Shown here one piece after another: positions 15,939 to 25,507 of a DNA stretch of 64,000 nucleotides. The position numbers were made by a program, and so were the translations under genes. Under the pieces are notes generated by a model. That model made no database searches and was not told where the DNA came from. It saw only the letters and a list, made by a program, of their open reading frames with translations. Positions within the stretch are counted from its first letter, which is position 1. The number at the start of each line of letters is the position of its first letter. Origin of the DNA: Salinisphaera sp. T31B1 (GTDB lineage Bacteria > Pseudomonadota > Gammaproteobacteria > Nevskiales > Salinisphaeraceae); contig NZ_APNH01000001.1 in NCBI RefSeq assembly GCF_040361275.1, positions 1,337,001 to 1,401,000 of the forward strand, read 5' to 3'.

Positions 15939-16754
15939 TCAGGGATCGATCCGACGATGGATCGCGTTGACCCAGCAATACAGCCCGTAACAGATCAGAC
16001 CGAGAGCCACCACGCCGAGCAGTACGAGGCCGTAGCTCTCGCCGGACAGTGCGTTGAGTGCGCCGTCGAGGCCGGTGGCTTCGTCCGGGTCGGTTTGCCA
16101 GGCGCCCAGCAGCAGAAATGCGCCCATGATCAGAAATACCACACCGCGAGCGCTCAGCCCCCATTGTGCGATGTGGCCTGCCCAGCGCCGTTGCGTCGGG
16201 CCCATCGTGGCCACGGACCAGCGTTTTTCGAAGCCGCGCTTGTAGGCGCGCACGAACTGCATGATGGCGATGCCGACGATGAGCGCGCCGATCGCCGCGA
16301 CCAGCCAGACCCCGCCTTCGTGCGACATGAGCCGGGCGGTCATGCTCTGTTTGGTACTGCCTCCACCGCTGCTGTGGCTACCGATCAGCAAGCGGATGGT
16401 GTAGACCGCCAGTGATGCATAGATTACACCGCTGCCGAGCAGGCCGACGCGCTTGAGCAGCCCGCCCGGGCTGCGGCCGCGATGTTCCGGATCCTTTATC
16501 GCCTGAACGAAGCGCCATATTACGTAGCCGATCAGCCCCGCGGCCATGACGATAAGCAGGATCTGGCCGAAGGGCTGACTGCCGATGGTGCTCATCGCGC
16601 CATGCGTGCTTGTGGTTCGGCCACCGATATGAAAGGCCGACATCGCCGCGAGCACGCCGATGACGACATAGACGACGCCCTTGGCGGCGTAACCGAAACG
16701 GGCCAGCCATTCGACGCCCTTGCTGGGCGCACGCTGAGTTGCGTGTGTGCTCAT
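15939..16754 (-). CDS. DUF1206 membrane protein
   Basis: This 271-residue membrane protein has three repeats of two hydrophobic helices, each beginning with an ARFGYAAKGVVYVVIG-like segment (near residues 18, 100 and 195; LLGSGVIYASLAVYT, GLSARGVVFLIMGAFL). That is the triplicated DUF1206 arrangement. The function of the family is not known. It converges on the Liv operon, ending 36 bases from the livF stop. Confidence 0.8.
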   Translation of the reverse strand: MSTHATQRAPSKGVEWLARFGYAAKGVVYVVIGVLAAMSAFHIGGRTTSTHGAMSTIGSQPFGQILLIVMAAGLIGYVIWRFVQAIKDPEHRGRSPGGLLKRVGLLGSGVIYASLAVYTIRLLIGSHSSGGGSTKQSMTARLMSHEGGVWLVAAIGALIVGIAIMQFVRAYKRGFEKRWSVATMGPTQRRWAGHIAQWGLSARGVVFLIMGAFLLLGAWQTDPDEATGLDGALNALSGESYGLVLLGVVALGLICYGLYCWVNAIHRRIDP

Positions 16755-17062
16755 GAATCATCCATTTGGAAAGGCCGAGATACAGGCCCGGAGAAGGCGT
16801 CGTGCCCAGCTGAAAGAAGCGGTCGACGGCGCGTGAGTTTGCGTCGTATGACGCCAATGCCAACAGCGGCGCGCCCGCACGGCGCAACCAAGTGGCCATT
16901 CGCGAGATTTGGAAAGGCATCGCTGACACGAAAACGGCCTGCCACCACCAACGCCGGCTTGCAGCCCAATCCAGAGCCCCGCAACAACAGGTTTAGAGGC
17001 CAGACTCCGAAAGGGCATATTCGACAGTCGCCGACTATGCCTGGCTCGGGCCGGCCGTGGTC
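16755..17062. other. Intergenic, no gene recognised
   Basis: About 300 bases lie between the DUF1206 gene start and the DUF2795 gene stop, both on the minus strand. No coding similarity and no convincing hairpin with a U-run were seen. Confidence 0.55.
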
Positions 17063-17257
17063 CTAAGACGAACGCTGGCCGAGTGCTTCGATGACTGCGT
17101 TGGCGTTGTCGAAGTGGTCGCCTTCGAAGGCGCGCAGCGCTTCGAGGGTTTCCTCGGGTGCGCCGTTGCTCGCCGCAACGCCCGCCAGCTCGCCGCCCGT
17201 GGCCGGGAATGAGGCGCCTTCCAGGTAAGAAGCCAGGCGTGTCGGATCGTGGGTCAT
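17063..17257 (-). CDS. Small DUF2795 protein
   Basis: This 64-residue protein matches the compact DUF2795 pattern: ASYLEGASFPATGGELAGVAASNGAP, then ETLEALRAFEGDHFDNANAVIEAL. Homologues are small soluble proteins of unknown function, often found with stress genes. GAGAGAA precedes the ATG. The roughly 300 bases upstream (17258-17555), shared with the divergent lipocalin-like gene, contain no other recognisable gene. Confidence 0.75.
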   Translation of the reverse strand: MTHDPTRLASYLEGASFPATGGELAGVAASNGAPEETLEALRAFEGDHFDNANAVIEALGQRSS

Positions 17258-17555
17258 GCAGTTCTCTCGTTTGATTGTCTCCGACCAGTGCAACAGAACC
17301 GGCCTCGGCTGTCTGTCCGCACTAACACCCACGCGTTGACGATCACGCCGTCGTCCGCCGCGCCAGGCCATTCGGGTACCAGTCAGCCGCGACGATAGGC
17401 GGTGCGTGTTTCGACCGGACGAACAGGCGCGCGATTCGCGCGCGCTTGCGACGTGTCAAACCGCCCATGCGCAGTATGACTGATTGCCAACGGGGCGCCG
17501 CCGCGATGAAAGTAGCACGACAATCATTCACGCCGATTCGTGATACAGGCGATCC

Positions 17556-18113
17556 ATGCGTGCACCGGGAGCCGCCGTGGTCTCTTTCATGACTCGATCC
17601 TTTGGTCTGAGCGTCGACAGCATCAGACCGCGCCGGGATTTTCCTCGCGCCAGGCATGTCGATATCGATCGCTACATGCGCGACTGGTATGTCATTGCCC
17701 ACAAGCCGCCGTCGATCACGCGCACCGCGCACAATGCCGTGGAGCGGTATCGGCGGGGGGACGATAACCGTGTCGATGTGCGGTTCACCTTCCGTAAAAA
17801 CGGCTTCGACGGTGACCGAAAAACCCTGCGGCCGACCGGGTTTGTGGTCGCCGATACGGGCAACGCGGTATGGGCCATGCAGTTCGTCCGGCCGATCAAG
17901 ATGCAGTTCGTGATCGCCTATGTTGCCGACGACTACCGACAGACGATCGTGGCCCGCGAGCGGCTCGATTTCGTATGGATCATGGCCAGCGAGCCGCAGA
18001 TCGAAGCCAAGGTCTACGACGATCTGGTCGAACGGGTGAGACAGATCGGCTATGACGTGTCGCAGCTGCGCCAGGTGCCCCAGCAGCCGCTGGGGCCACG
18101 CCGGGCGGATTGA
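17556..18113 (+). CDS. Lipocalin-family protein
   Basis: This protein of up to 185 residues has the bacterial lipocalin pattern: IDRYMRDWYVIAH (the GxW-type opening), NAVERYRRGDDNRVDVRFTF, a central VWAMQFVRPIKMQFVIAYV, and DFVWIMASEPQI near the end. No lipobox is evident, unlike the Blc-type paralogue at 30944-31549. The start is uncertain: GTG at 17577 has a better ribosome site (GGGAG, 5 bases away) than ATG at 17556. Lipocalins bind or carry lipids in the envelope; the ligand here is unknown. Confidence 0.72.
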   Translation: MRAPGAAVVSFMTRSFGLSVDSIRPRRDFPRARHVDIDRYMRDWYVIAHKPPSITRTAHNAVERYRRGDDNRVDVRFTFRKNGFDGDRKTLRPTGFVVADTGNAVWAMQFVRPIKMQFVIAYVADDYRQTIVARERLDFVWIMASEPQIEAKVYDDLVERVRQIGYDVSQLRQVPQQPLGPRRAD

Positions 18114-18784
18114 CGCCGGTGACTGGCGGCCCCGGTGTTGAACCCGTCGGGCCGAGGCGCCGGCCGAGCCGCACGACGACTAGGCCCTCGGTGATGCCTG
18201 CATTCGGCCGTGCGTGGCGACGGGATGGCGCTCAGCCTGGCCGGGCGTCCCACACCGGCCGGTTCGGCCATTTGGCGTTGGGCGTTGATCGACGCGCACG
18301 TGGGCGCCGGTGGAGGTTCGGCTAGACGATGCGGCCGACCACGCCCGGGCTCGGTCCGGGGCGAACCTGGGGTCAGACATGGCACCGCTTCGGGGTCGGG
18401 GGAAATACTGATTGTCGTAATCTGTGTACGACGCGTCTACTAGGCCGGCTGCCCTGGGCTGGGGTGCCCCTCTCCGGATTGGCTCCCCCTGTCATATCCA
18501 ACGGAGAAGCCCGGCCCGGGCTGCACTTGTCACATCGGCCTTTTTACTGATGGCAACAGCGCGGGGTCTGAGGTGTACTGACATCTCTCGCCCGGGCTGT
18601 ACCGTCTCGTGATGGATTCCCTGCGGCTATCGGTCGTTACCGCGGCCCGGGCGAGGCCTTTCATAGGGCCGGCCTGGTCGGTTCGAGACGGTCTATCCGC
18701 TAGTACGGCGACCGCAGCCCGCCTTCGTCTGTGCGTCCATATGACTCGTATCGCTTGTCCGCCGGCATAGGCCGGCCGCTCAAC
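18114..18784. other. Long intergenic stretch, no gene recognised
   Basis: About 670 bases without a supportable gene. Several GCCCGGGCTG-like words recur (for example around 18510, 18590 and 18828), and ACCGTCTCG near 18600 has its complement CGAGACGGT near 18682. All reading frames are short and unlike known proteins. It may be decayed coding sequence. Confidence 0.5.
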
Positions 18785-19126
18785 TCAGTTGCGTTGTGTC
18801 TCGCGACATCGTTCGGCGACATCGCCCGGGCTGCCGTCGTAGCCGCGAGTGACCAGCGTACCCAGGCGGTCGTCGTTGCCCCTGGTGCCCAGCGATTGCA
18901 AACGGAGACCCACATGGCGTGCGCCGATCGGCGTGTCTGCGGCCTGCATGCCCAGCTGGCGTGGCCCTCTCTGAACGATCGCCGTGTCGGCGCTGCGATA
19001 GGTCACCGTGATATGTCGATCACGCCGACAGACGTAGTCGGCCCTCTGCTCGGTCGGGCGGTGGGCGCACCCGGCTACGCCGCCGGCGATCAGAACCAGC
19101 GACGGACAGCAATGCGTGCGGCGCAT
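18785..19126 (-). CDS. Lipoprotein with MliC-like (C-type lysozyme inhibitor) domain
   Basis: This 113-residue lipoprotein has lipobox VAGC with Cys20. The mature part has paired cysteines in YVCRRDRHITVTYRS and VAERCRE, separated by a beta-rich region with LGMQAADTPIGARHVG. This arrangement matches the MliC/PliC fold, which blocks the active site of C-type lysozymes. GGGGAG lies 6 bases before the ATG. The match is by motif pattern rather than high identity. Membrane anchoring is expected, with the domain facing the periplasm. Confidence 0.6.
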   Translation of the reverse strand: MRRTHCCPSLVLIAGGVAGCAHRPTEQRADYVCRRDRHITVTYRSADTAIVQRGPRQLGMQAADTPIGARHVGLRLQSLGTRGNDDRLGTLVTRGYDGSPGDVAERCRETQRN

Positions 19127-19306
19127 GAAGGCTCCCCGGTTGACGGGCCTGTCCGCCGTGTAGTCCGCGATGCGGGGGATGTTCCGTCGAAAAGCGACGC
19201 CCGCGGTGGACTGGTATGGTGACATTTGTATGGCCGCGTCGAGGGCAACCGGCGCGTGCACGGCGAACCTGACCGATGATTCAGCGACCAGGGGGTAAGT
19301 TGTATC

Positions 19307-20281
19307 GTGAGATCGCCCGAGATTCCCGCCAACGAACGCGAGCGGCTACAGACGCTCGTGGCTTTGCGAATACTGGACACCGACGCCGAAGAACGTTTCG
19401 ATCGCATCACGCGTCTGGCCCGGGGTGTGTTCGGGGTGCCGTTCGCGCTGGTGAACCTGATCGCTGACGATCGCCAGTGGACCAAGTCGCAGAACGGTAC
19501 CCAGATCGTCAACCTGCCGCGCGAGCAATCGTTCTGTGCCCACGCGGTCTGCGAAGATGCCACGCTGGTCGTTCCCGACCTGACCGAGGACGAGCGCTTT
19601 GCCGACAATCCCCTGACCCGCAGTGCGCCCCGTATGCGTTTTTATGCCGGGCGCCCGCTACGCGCCGAAAACGGCTGTGCGCTGGGTACGCTGTGCATCC
19701 TCGATGTGCAGCCGCGCGAAATGAGCGAACGCGAACTGGCCATGCTCGACGATCTGGCCGTGATGGTGGAACACGAACTGGCCACCGTGCAGTCTGCGAC
19801 CATCGACGAGCTGACGGGCATCACCAACCGACGCGGCTTCAGCATTCTGGCGCGCCACGTCTATCGCGTCTGCCAGCTCAACGGGCTGCCGGCCTGTCTG
19901 ATCTATTTCGACCTGCGTCAGTTCAAGCAGATCAACGACCGCTATGGGCATGCCGCAGGCGACCGGGCACTGAGACGCTTTGCCGATCTGATGCGGGAAA
20001 CCTTCCGCGAATCGGACGTCTTCGCACGCCTGGGCGGCGACGAATTCGTGCTGTTCGCCGGCAACACCCGCCTGCGCGACGCCGAACGGATGGTCGCTCG
20101 GCTGGCGCAGACCGTCGAGACTCATAACGGCCTATCGGAGCCCGCAGAACGGCTGCTCTTCAACCACGGGATCGAGTCGGTTCCCACCGATATCAACGCT
20201 GACGCGGATGACACGCTGGAATCCGTGTTGGCCAGCGCCGACAAGCGTATGTACGAACAGAAACGAGCCTCGGGCACTTGA
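19307..20281 (+). CDS. GAF-GGDEF diguanylate cyclase
   Basis: This 324-residue soluble protein has a GAF sensor domain (residues about 15-155; ITRLARGVFGVPFALVNLIADDRQW, REQSFCAHAV) fused to a GGDEF domain. The active loop LGGDEF is intact near residue 245, so c-di-GMP synthesis is expected. DLRQFKQINDRYGHAAGD supplies the metal and guanine contacts. No RxxD inhibitory site is seen upstream of the loop. The start is GTG with GGGGGTAAG upstream. A second cyclase lies 2 kb further on. Confidence 0.88.
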   Translation: MRSPEIPANERERLQTLVALRILDTDAEERFDRITRLARGVFGVPFALVNLIADDRQWTKSQNGTQIVNLPREQSFCAHAVCEDATLVVPDLTEDERFADNPLTRSAPRMRFYAGRPLRAENGCALGTLCILDVQPREMSERELAMLDDLAVMVEHELATVQSATIDELTGITNRRGFSILARHVYRVCQLNGLPACLIYFDLRQFKQINDRYGHAAGDRALRRFADLMRETFRESDVFARLGGDEFVLFAGNTRLRDAERMVARLAQTVETHNGLSEPAERLLFNHGIESVPTDINADADDTLESVLASADKRMYEQKRASGT

Positions 20282-20345
20282 CGCGGGGCGACTACGGTCG
20301 TCGCGGGCCAGGTGAGCGAACGGCGCACTCGATGTCCTGTACGGC

Positions 20346-21113
20346 TCAGGCGAACGCGTTATCCAGATCGAGATAGCTGGCGTTGTCTTCGCCGATCGTA
20401 TGGCCCTGTTCCGCGATGGCTTGAGATACAGCCGCGAAATGAGTCCGCCGTGAAATCCTTTTCAGCCATTCGCACACGTTCGGATATCGATCGAAACGGT
20501 ATCCCACGGCGACGAGTTGATAGAGTTCGCATGCCATGGACAGGTCGGCGATGCTCGGGTGATCCGAATCGTTCAGGTAACGCGTTGCACCCGAAGCCGT
20601 GGCCGGCTGGCCCAGACAGGAATCCAGATGAGAGAGGCTCTCGTTCAGCCGTGTCTGGAGCGGCCTCAAGCGGAGCGCCTGAATCTCGGACTTGAGCATC
20701 GGGAGCGTCAAGTGCAGATTCATGATGTCATGAAACATGTCGTACCGGCGCAGGTGACCGTGATGCCATGCCATCCACTGGTCAGTACGAGCCGCACCAA
20801 CGGGGTCCTGCCGATCGGGGTACCAGCGCTGCGCGATGTCCTGCGCCTGACTGGTTCGGCAGAGATACCGCATGATCGCGTGGCTCTCTGCCAGTACGAA
20901 ACCCTTCGACATGTGTCCGTCATCGCCAGGCGGAATCGCCAGCGCGGGCACGGTCTGCTGCCCGGCAACCTGTTCACGGAACCAGCGAGTACGCGTCTCT
21001 CCTTGGGCGAAATCTATCTCGTGCCAACGGTATGCGGCCCCGAGTTCGAGCAACAGGATTTCCACGGCTCGGCATGGCTGCGATAGGCGATGTGCATAAA
21101 GAATCGGCGTCAT
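20346..21113 (-). CDS. Glutathione S-transferase family protein
   Basis: This 255-residue GST has an N-domain starting ILYAHRLSQPCRAVEILLLELGA, the cis-Pro segment VPALAIPP, and SHAIMRYLCR for glutathione contact. The helical C-domain contains HPSIADLSMACELYQL, and theta-class enzymes share this layout. The catalytic residue is probably the Ser of the LSQPCR segment. It is encoded 174 bases after the DUF2267 gene on the same strand, so a shared transcript is possible. The substrate is unknown. Confidence 0.8.
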   Translation of the reverse strand: MTPILYAHRLSQPCRAVEILLLELGAAYRWHEIDFAQGETRTRWFREQVAGQQTVPALAIPPGDDGHMSKGFVLAESHAIMRYLCRTSQAQDIAQRWYPDRQDPVGAARTDQWMAWHHGHLRRYDMFHDIMNLHLTLPMLKSEIQALRLRPLQTRLNESLSHLDSCLGQPATASGATRYLNDSDHPSIADLSMACELYQLVAVGYRFDRYPNVCEWLKRISRRTHFAAVSQAIAEQGHTIGEDNASYLDLDNAFA

Positions 21114-21287
21114 TGGCAAGACTCCCGGAAACATCTGGATTGTCGACGGCTCCTCACAGGATGCAGGCGAGCGAAGCCAGAACGGGTCATCGTCGCAACA
21201 GGCAAGGCGTGAGGCGACCGTGCCGGCCCCGCCGATCGAGCGGTTGGTTACCGATGACACGATCTTTGGCGATTCGTCCGCCGGTCT

Positions 21288-21671
21288 TTACCTGGCCAGC
21301 TGCGAAAGCTCGCCGGGGAGATTGGCTATAGTCTTATCGGCTTCGCCGTCGCTGAGCGCTTGCTCGAGCGTGCGCACGACCGATCGAGCCAGATCGCGTA
21401 CATCCTCCGTGCCCAGTTCGGTACGGAACATCAGCTTGTCGTAGAACTCGTCCAGCGTCATCGGTACGCCGCTGGTATCGGCGCGATTGCCGCCCGCCCG
21501 CACGGCCTCGGCGATCTCGTCGGGCAATTGCCCGGCCATATGCTCTGCCTGCTCCTGGGGCAGCTGTTCGCAGAGGGTGTCGAGCGTTATCAGAGTGTGT
21601 TCGTGGACCGCTTCAACATCCAGCTGCGAGCAGCCCTCGTGCACGCGGGCGATAAACAGATCGGTATTCAT
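21288..21671 (-). CDS. DUF2267 protein
   Basis: This 127-residue acidic soluble protein has the DUF2267 pattern: TLDTLCEQLPQEQAEHMAGQLP, then TLDEFYDKLMFRTELG. A repeat-like second half is LARSVVRTLEQALSDGEADKTIANLPGEL. Members are helical proteins of unknown function found near stress and envelope genes. A GAGGA site precedes the ATG. Confidence 0.78.
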   Translation of the reverse strand: MNTDLFIARVHEGCSQLDVEAVHEHTLITLDTLCEQLPQEQAEHMAGQLPDEIAEAVRAGGNRADTSGVPMTLDEFYDKLMFRTELGTEDVRDLARSVVRTLEQALSDGEADKTIANLPGELSQLAR

Positions 21672-22242
21672 GGTGCGTCCTCTGCCGCGGCCTGGCCGGC
21701 AGCGACTGTATAAGTGAGATCTCGACCCTGCGCGCTGAAACGATCGTGGACCATCCCGACTTATGCGGACACGCGCAAGTCTGCAGGCTGCGTTGGCGTA
21801 GTCGACAGGCGCCGCGACCCGCACTTGAGACAGCGGGCGAATCCGCGGTCGACCGCTGCCCCGGGGCAGGGCCAACGATCTCCCACCGACGTAGCTCTCA
21901 TGTGACGCCGGTAACGCCTGGGTCGAGTGCACGCTCCGGCACCGAGCGACCGAACGGGATTCCGGCGTGCGTGTAGAAGAAGTAAAGCGACAGCCCGGTT
22001 TCGGGCATCGAAGCGGCGGCGTGGCGCCCGGTGCGGTGTATCCCACGCTGCATGCCGACGATCACGGCCGGCGCGACTGGCCGCCGCCGGACGGCGGCCG
22101 CATTTTCGCGGTCGGGTGGGGCGGCTGTTGTATGCTTTTTCGTAGACGGTCGGCTCGACTGCGGCGATCCACAGCGGCAGGTCAGGGCGCGTCGTAATCG
22201 GTGGCGGCTGCGAAAGCGGGCGCGCCAGATGAGGGGGACAAC
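21672..22242. other. Divergent intergenic region, no gene recognised
   Basis: About 570 bases lie between the DUF2267 gene and the second diguanylate cyclase. They must carry both promoters. The segment around 21960-22140 stays open in two plus-strand frames but resembles no family I know; it may be decayed coding sequence. Confidence 0.5.
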
Positions 22243-23394
22243 ATGAACAACGTCAGGCGACCGACGACCGCGCACGCCGCATTCTGGGTGATGACGCGAC
22301 GAGTCACGTTGCTCGCGGCCAGTGTCGACATCGGCTTCTTCGTGTTCTTTCTCTGGGCGGATTCGCCGCTGCTAGCGTGGATGAACGTGCTCAGCGTCGC
22401 TATGTACATCGGCGCGTACCGGCTACTGGTCGCGCGTCGAAATCGCCTGGCACTGGCCCTGATATGGTTCGAGGTGATCGGCCATGCCGTGGTCGGTACG
22501 CTGCTGGTTGGTTGGGATGCCGGCTTCAACTATTACCTGTTGATGTTCATACCCGCGATCATGGTCAGCGGTAGCCGGCGCGCGGTGATCGGGCCGCTGG
22601 TCGTGTTGTTCGGGTTGTATGTGATTCTGCATGCAGTCGCGCGCCACTATGGCCCGCTGGACCCGCTCTTCGAGCCCGCACTCTGGCTTCTAAGCCTGTT
22701 CAACATGTCGATCTTCTTCGCGATGGCGAGCTATACGGCGCGGTACTACTACGGCCTGGTGCAGCGCAGTGAACGCCGGCTACGCGACATGGCCACACGC
22801 GACACGCTGACCGGCCTGTTCAATCGACGCCATCTGTCGGAGGTGGCCGCAACCCAGCTTGCGCTCGGCACCGAGCGCGCCGTCCGAACCTCGCTCGTGA
22901 TTGCCGATATCGATGGCTTCAAGCACATCAACGATCGCTGGGGTCACGATGCCGGGGATCGCGTGCTCAGCGGTGTGTCGGCGCTGTTTCTGGAACACTG
23001 CCCGCCCCCGTATACGGCATCGCGCTGGGGCGGCGAGGAGTTTCTGTTTTTGCTCCCGGATGCCGATACCGCGGCGGCCTGCGGCTTTGCCGAACGCTTG
23101 CGCAAAACGATCGCCGATGCCCGGATTCCACTGCCGGACGGGACGGTCGCCTGTACCATCTCGCTCGGTGTGGCCACCCTGGAGGCGCCAGAAAGTCTGG
23201 AGGCGGCGATCGGACGCGCGGACCGCGCGCTGTATCGCAGCAAGAGTGCCGGTCGCGACCGCGTGACCGTCGCCGGCCCGCCGAAAGACGGTGCCGACTC
23301 TGGCGTAAAGAAGGGGGCGGCCGGGCTAGCCCGGGCCGAGCCTCTCGCGCCGGGCATACCCGCGGTCGTGCAATCGGCGCGCCGCCCGCTCTAG
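22243..23394 (+). CDS. Membrane-bound diguanylate cyclase (GGEEF)
   Basis: This 383-residue protein has about six membrane segments in the first 180 residues, then a GGDEF domain whose active loop is WGGEEF near residue 266. Catalysis is expected from the intact loop and from IADIDGFKHINDRWGHDAGD. The last 40 residues are a low-complexity Ala/Pro tail. The start was chosen from the GAGGGGG site 6 bases before the ATG; an upstream in-frame ATG-like start is weaker. It should make c-di-GMP at the inner membrane in response to an unknown signal. Confidence 0.87.
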   Translation: MNNVRRPTTAHAAFWVMTRRVTLLAASVDIGFFVFFLWADSPLLAWMNVLSVAMYIGAYRLLVARRNRLALALIWFEVIGHAVVGTLLVGWDAGFNYYLLMFIPAIMVSGSRRAVIGPLVVLFGLYVILHAVARHYGPLDPLFEPALWLLSLFNMSIFFAMASYTARYYYGLVQRSERRLRDMATRDTLTGLFNRRHLSEVAATQLALGTERAVRTSLVIADIDGFKHINDRWGHDAGDRVLSGVSALFLEHCPPPYTASRWGGEEFLFLLPDADTAAACGFAERLRKTIADARIPLPDGTVACTISLGVATLEAPESLEAAIGRADRALYRSKSAGRDRVTVAGPPKDGADSGVKKGAAGLARAEPLAPGIPAVVQSARRPL

Positions 23395-23517
23395 AACACG
23401 CCCGAGGACAGGTTCCGGCCAGCTGTTGATCGCCGGGCCGGCTCGCGGCTACGTCGGCTTGATTTTCAGTCCGCGGGCTGCATCATCGGCTGCTCATACG
23501 TTCATTGCGATATCGAC

Positions 23518-23964
23518 ATGGCCAACTATACGAAAGACCCGGAAGCCATCGCCCGGCTCGACCGTGAGCAGTATCGGGTGACCCAGGAAAGCGGTACGGA
23601 AGCACCGGGTACCGGTGAGTACTTGAACAATAAATCGGCCGGAATCTATGTCGATATCGTCTCCGGCGAACCGTTGTTCGCCTCGTCCGACAAGTACGAT
23701 TCCGGCTGTGGCTGGCCCAGCTTCACCAAGCCGATCGAGCCGGCTCACGTCGCCGAGCTTCAGGATCGTTCACACGGGATGACTCGCACCGAGGTTCGCT
23801 CGGCCCACGGCGACAGTCATCTGGGACATGTGTTTCCCGACGGGCCGGCCGATCGCGGCGGTCTGCGTTATTGCATCAATTCGGCATCGCTACGGTTCAT
23901 CCCGCGCGAGCGAATGGACGCCGAAGGCTATGGGGCCTATCTCGATCAGGTGGAGGACGTTTGA
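23518..23964 (+). CDS. msrB: Peptide-methionine (R)-S-oxide reductase, zinc-free form
   Basis: This 148-residue MsrB reduces methionine-R-sulfoxide in proteins. It has DSGCGWPSF, with the resolving Cys, and the catalytic [19 protein letters not shown] supplies the conserved histidines. The two CxxC pairs that bind structural zinc in many MsrB proteins are absent; [11 protein letters not shown] stands where the first would be, as in PilB-type MsrB domains. No strong ribosome site is visible. A UDG-fold gene follows 28 bases later and may be co-transcribed. Confidence 0.9.
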   Translation: MANYTKDPEAIARLDREQYRVTQESGTEAPGTGEYLNNKSAGIYVDIVSGEPLFASSDKYDSGCGWPSFTKPIEPAHVAELQDRSHGMTRTEVRSAHGDSHLGHVFPDGPADRGGLRYCINSASLRFIPRERMDAEGYGAYLDQVEDV

Positions 23965-23992
23965 GCCATTGGGAAAGCCGGGCGGCGCGGCG

Positions 23993-24688
23993 ATGAGCGC
24001 CTGCGATACGCCGCAGAGGCAGCGCTTTCGCGAGCTGGCTGCCGACATCGAGGGGATCGATCACGACGTCTATCAGCGCTACGACCGCGATCCGCTGGAG
24101 CCGATCATCGGGCTCGGGCGCCCGGACGCCCGAGTCGGTTTTTTCGGGCGTGATCCGGGCCGCGATGAAGTCCGCCACGGCGAGCCGTTCATCGGTGCCG
24201 GCGGGCAGCTGGTTCGTCGCGCGCTCTATCGGCAGCTGTACGGTAGCGAGCTGCCGGATTTCGAATCGTCCCGGACCATCGGGCGCGAGTTTTTCTGGAT
24301 CAACACGGTGCCGTACAAGCCGGTCGGCAACAAGGCGTGGTCGATGCGGGTCAAGCGGCGGTTTCATCCGCTGATGACTGCGTTGCTGGTCGAACAATGG
24401 CAGGGCCGGTCGCTGATCACGCTGGGCCGTGAGGCGTTTCTGTGGTTCGGCATCGGTCAGTCGCGAGTCGAACGCGCCCGGATCGAAGCGTTCTGGCAGC
24501 GCACCGATCGGTTCGACGAAGCGCTGGATGTCACGCTGAACGGGATGGACGGGTCGGCGGCCACGTTCAGTGTGTATCCGCTACCGCATCCGTCGCCGTT
24601 GAACGCGACCTGGTACAAACGTTTTCCATCGTTGCTTGCACACCGGCTCGATCAGCTTGCCGTGCGCAAGGGCAATCTCACCGTCTAG
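23993..24688 (+). CDS. Uracil-DNA glycosylase-family protein
   Basis: This 231-residue protein has a UDG-like fold pattern. Motif A reads VGFFGRDPGRDEVRHGEPFIGAGG, and motif B reads HPSPLNATWYKRFP. The first resembles the GEAPG..E..G.PFVG.AG of family-4/5 enzymes, but with RDPG and no iron-sulfur cysteines. It may remove a damaged base from DNA, or have a different specificity from classical Ung. It sits 28 bases after msrB, suggesting an oxidative-damage pair. Confidence 0.7.
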   Translation: MSACDTPQRQRFRELAADIEGIDHDVYQRYDRDPLEPIIGLGRPDARVGFFGRDPGRDEVRHGEPFIGAGGQLVRRALYRQLYGSELPDFESSRTIGREFFWINTVPYKPVGNKAWSMRVKRRFHPLMTALLVEQWQGRSLITLGREAFLWFGIGQSRVERARIEAFWQRTDRFDEALDVTLNGMDGSAATFSVYPLPHPSPLNATWYKRFPSLLAHRLDQLAVRKGNLTV

Positions 24689-24919
24689 CAAAGCGCGCTC
24701 GGGTGCCGGGCGCGAGCGGCATGCCGGATGGGCCGGTGGCCGCAAGCCAGCCCGCGTGGGCAGGCGTAGTGTGCGCCTACAGGGTTTGGCGCAGCACAGA
24801 GGCGATCGGCACCGGACTGCGGCCTGGCTACGCGCCGGCTGCGCCGTCGGTCCACGAATGGTTGGGCTGTCGAGCTCGACCGGCCGGCCGGACCGTGGTG
24901 CCGGCCGCTCGTAGGGCAA

Positions 24920-25192
24920 TCAGACCGAGGGCGGCGTGCGTCCCAGCGCCTTGCGCCAGGCACCGGTGGCCGCGCCACGCCCGACTACTCGCGCAAACGC
25001 GACACAGAATCCGCTGACCGCGGCCCAGGCTAGTATGGATCGCCAGCTCGCATCCTCGTTGTCGAGATTCAGCGGCGGTTCCTCATGGCGCGCGCGTCGC
25101 CAGGCCGCAGCCGCGCTTTTTCGGGCAATGATGCCCGCGCCAATGGCGGTGCCGGCAGCCAGGGCCGCCCAGATTGCGCTTTCTCGATCCAT
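24920..25192 (-). CDS. DUF4235 membrane protein
   Basis: This 90-residue protein has two hydrophobic helices (IWAALAAGTAIGAGIIA and ILAWAAVSGFCVAFARVVG) separated by a charged loop, and a C-terminal WRKALGRTPP. This matches the small DUF4235 family of unknown function. It is expected in the inner membrane. The 230 bases between the UDG-like gene and this gene hold nothing recognisable. Confidence 0.7.
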   Translation of the reverse strand: MDRESAIWAALAAGTAIGAGIIARKSAAAAWRRARHEEPPLNLDNEDASWRSILAWAAVSGFCVAFARVVGRGAATGAWRKALGRTPPSV

Positions 25193-25450
25193 GCTGTGCT
25201 CGCGTCGGTAGGGCCGCGCGTCTCTTGAACGATTGAACAGGTTCCGATGCTATCGCAGATCGCCTGCCGCCGTGTGGGCAATCGTACGCACGGCATTTCA
25301 CTCACGGTGTCCCGACCGTCGGCGTGGCTCGCGCGACTGCCTGCGGGCAGAGGCGTCATATGAGGATGTGCATGGCTGCACCGGTCTGGAGATTGCGACC
25401 TGCCTGCGGCCCGGCGCCTGCGACGTTAGGGCGTCTGGCTGTCCGCCCTG

Positions 25451-25479
25451 TTGAGCCTGCGCTCGAAGCGGTTTACGCT
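25451..25479 (+). promoter_or_regulatory. Candidate sigma-70 promoter of the aroG leader
   Basis: TTGAGC (25451-25456) and TACGCT (25474-25479) are separated by 17 bases, a good -35 spacing with a weak -10. They place the transcript start near 25486, about 20 bases before the leader peptide ATG. The bases from 25193 to 25450 show nothing else. Confidence 0.45.
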
Positions 25480-25507
25480 ACGGCGAGCTGTTCAACAAGA
25501 CAGGCTC

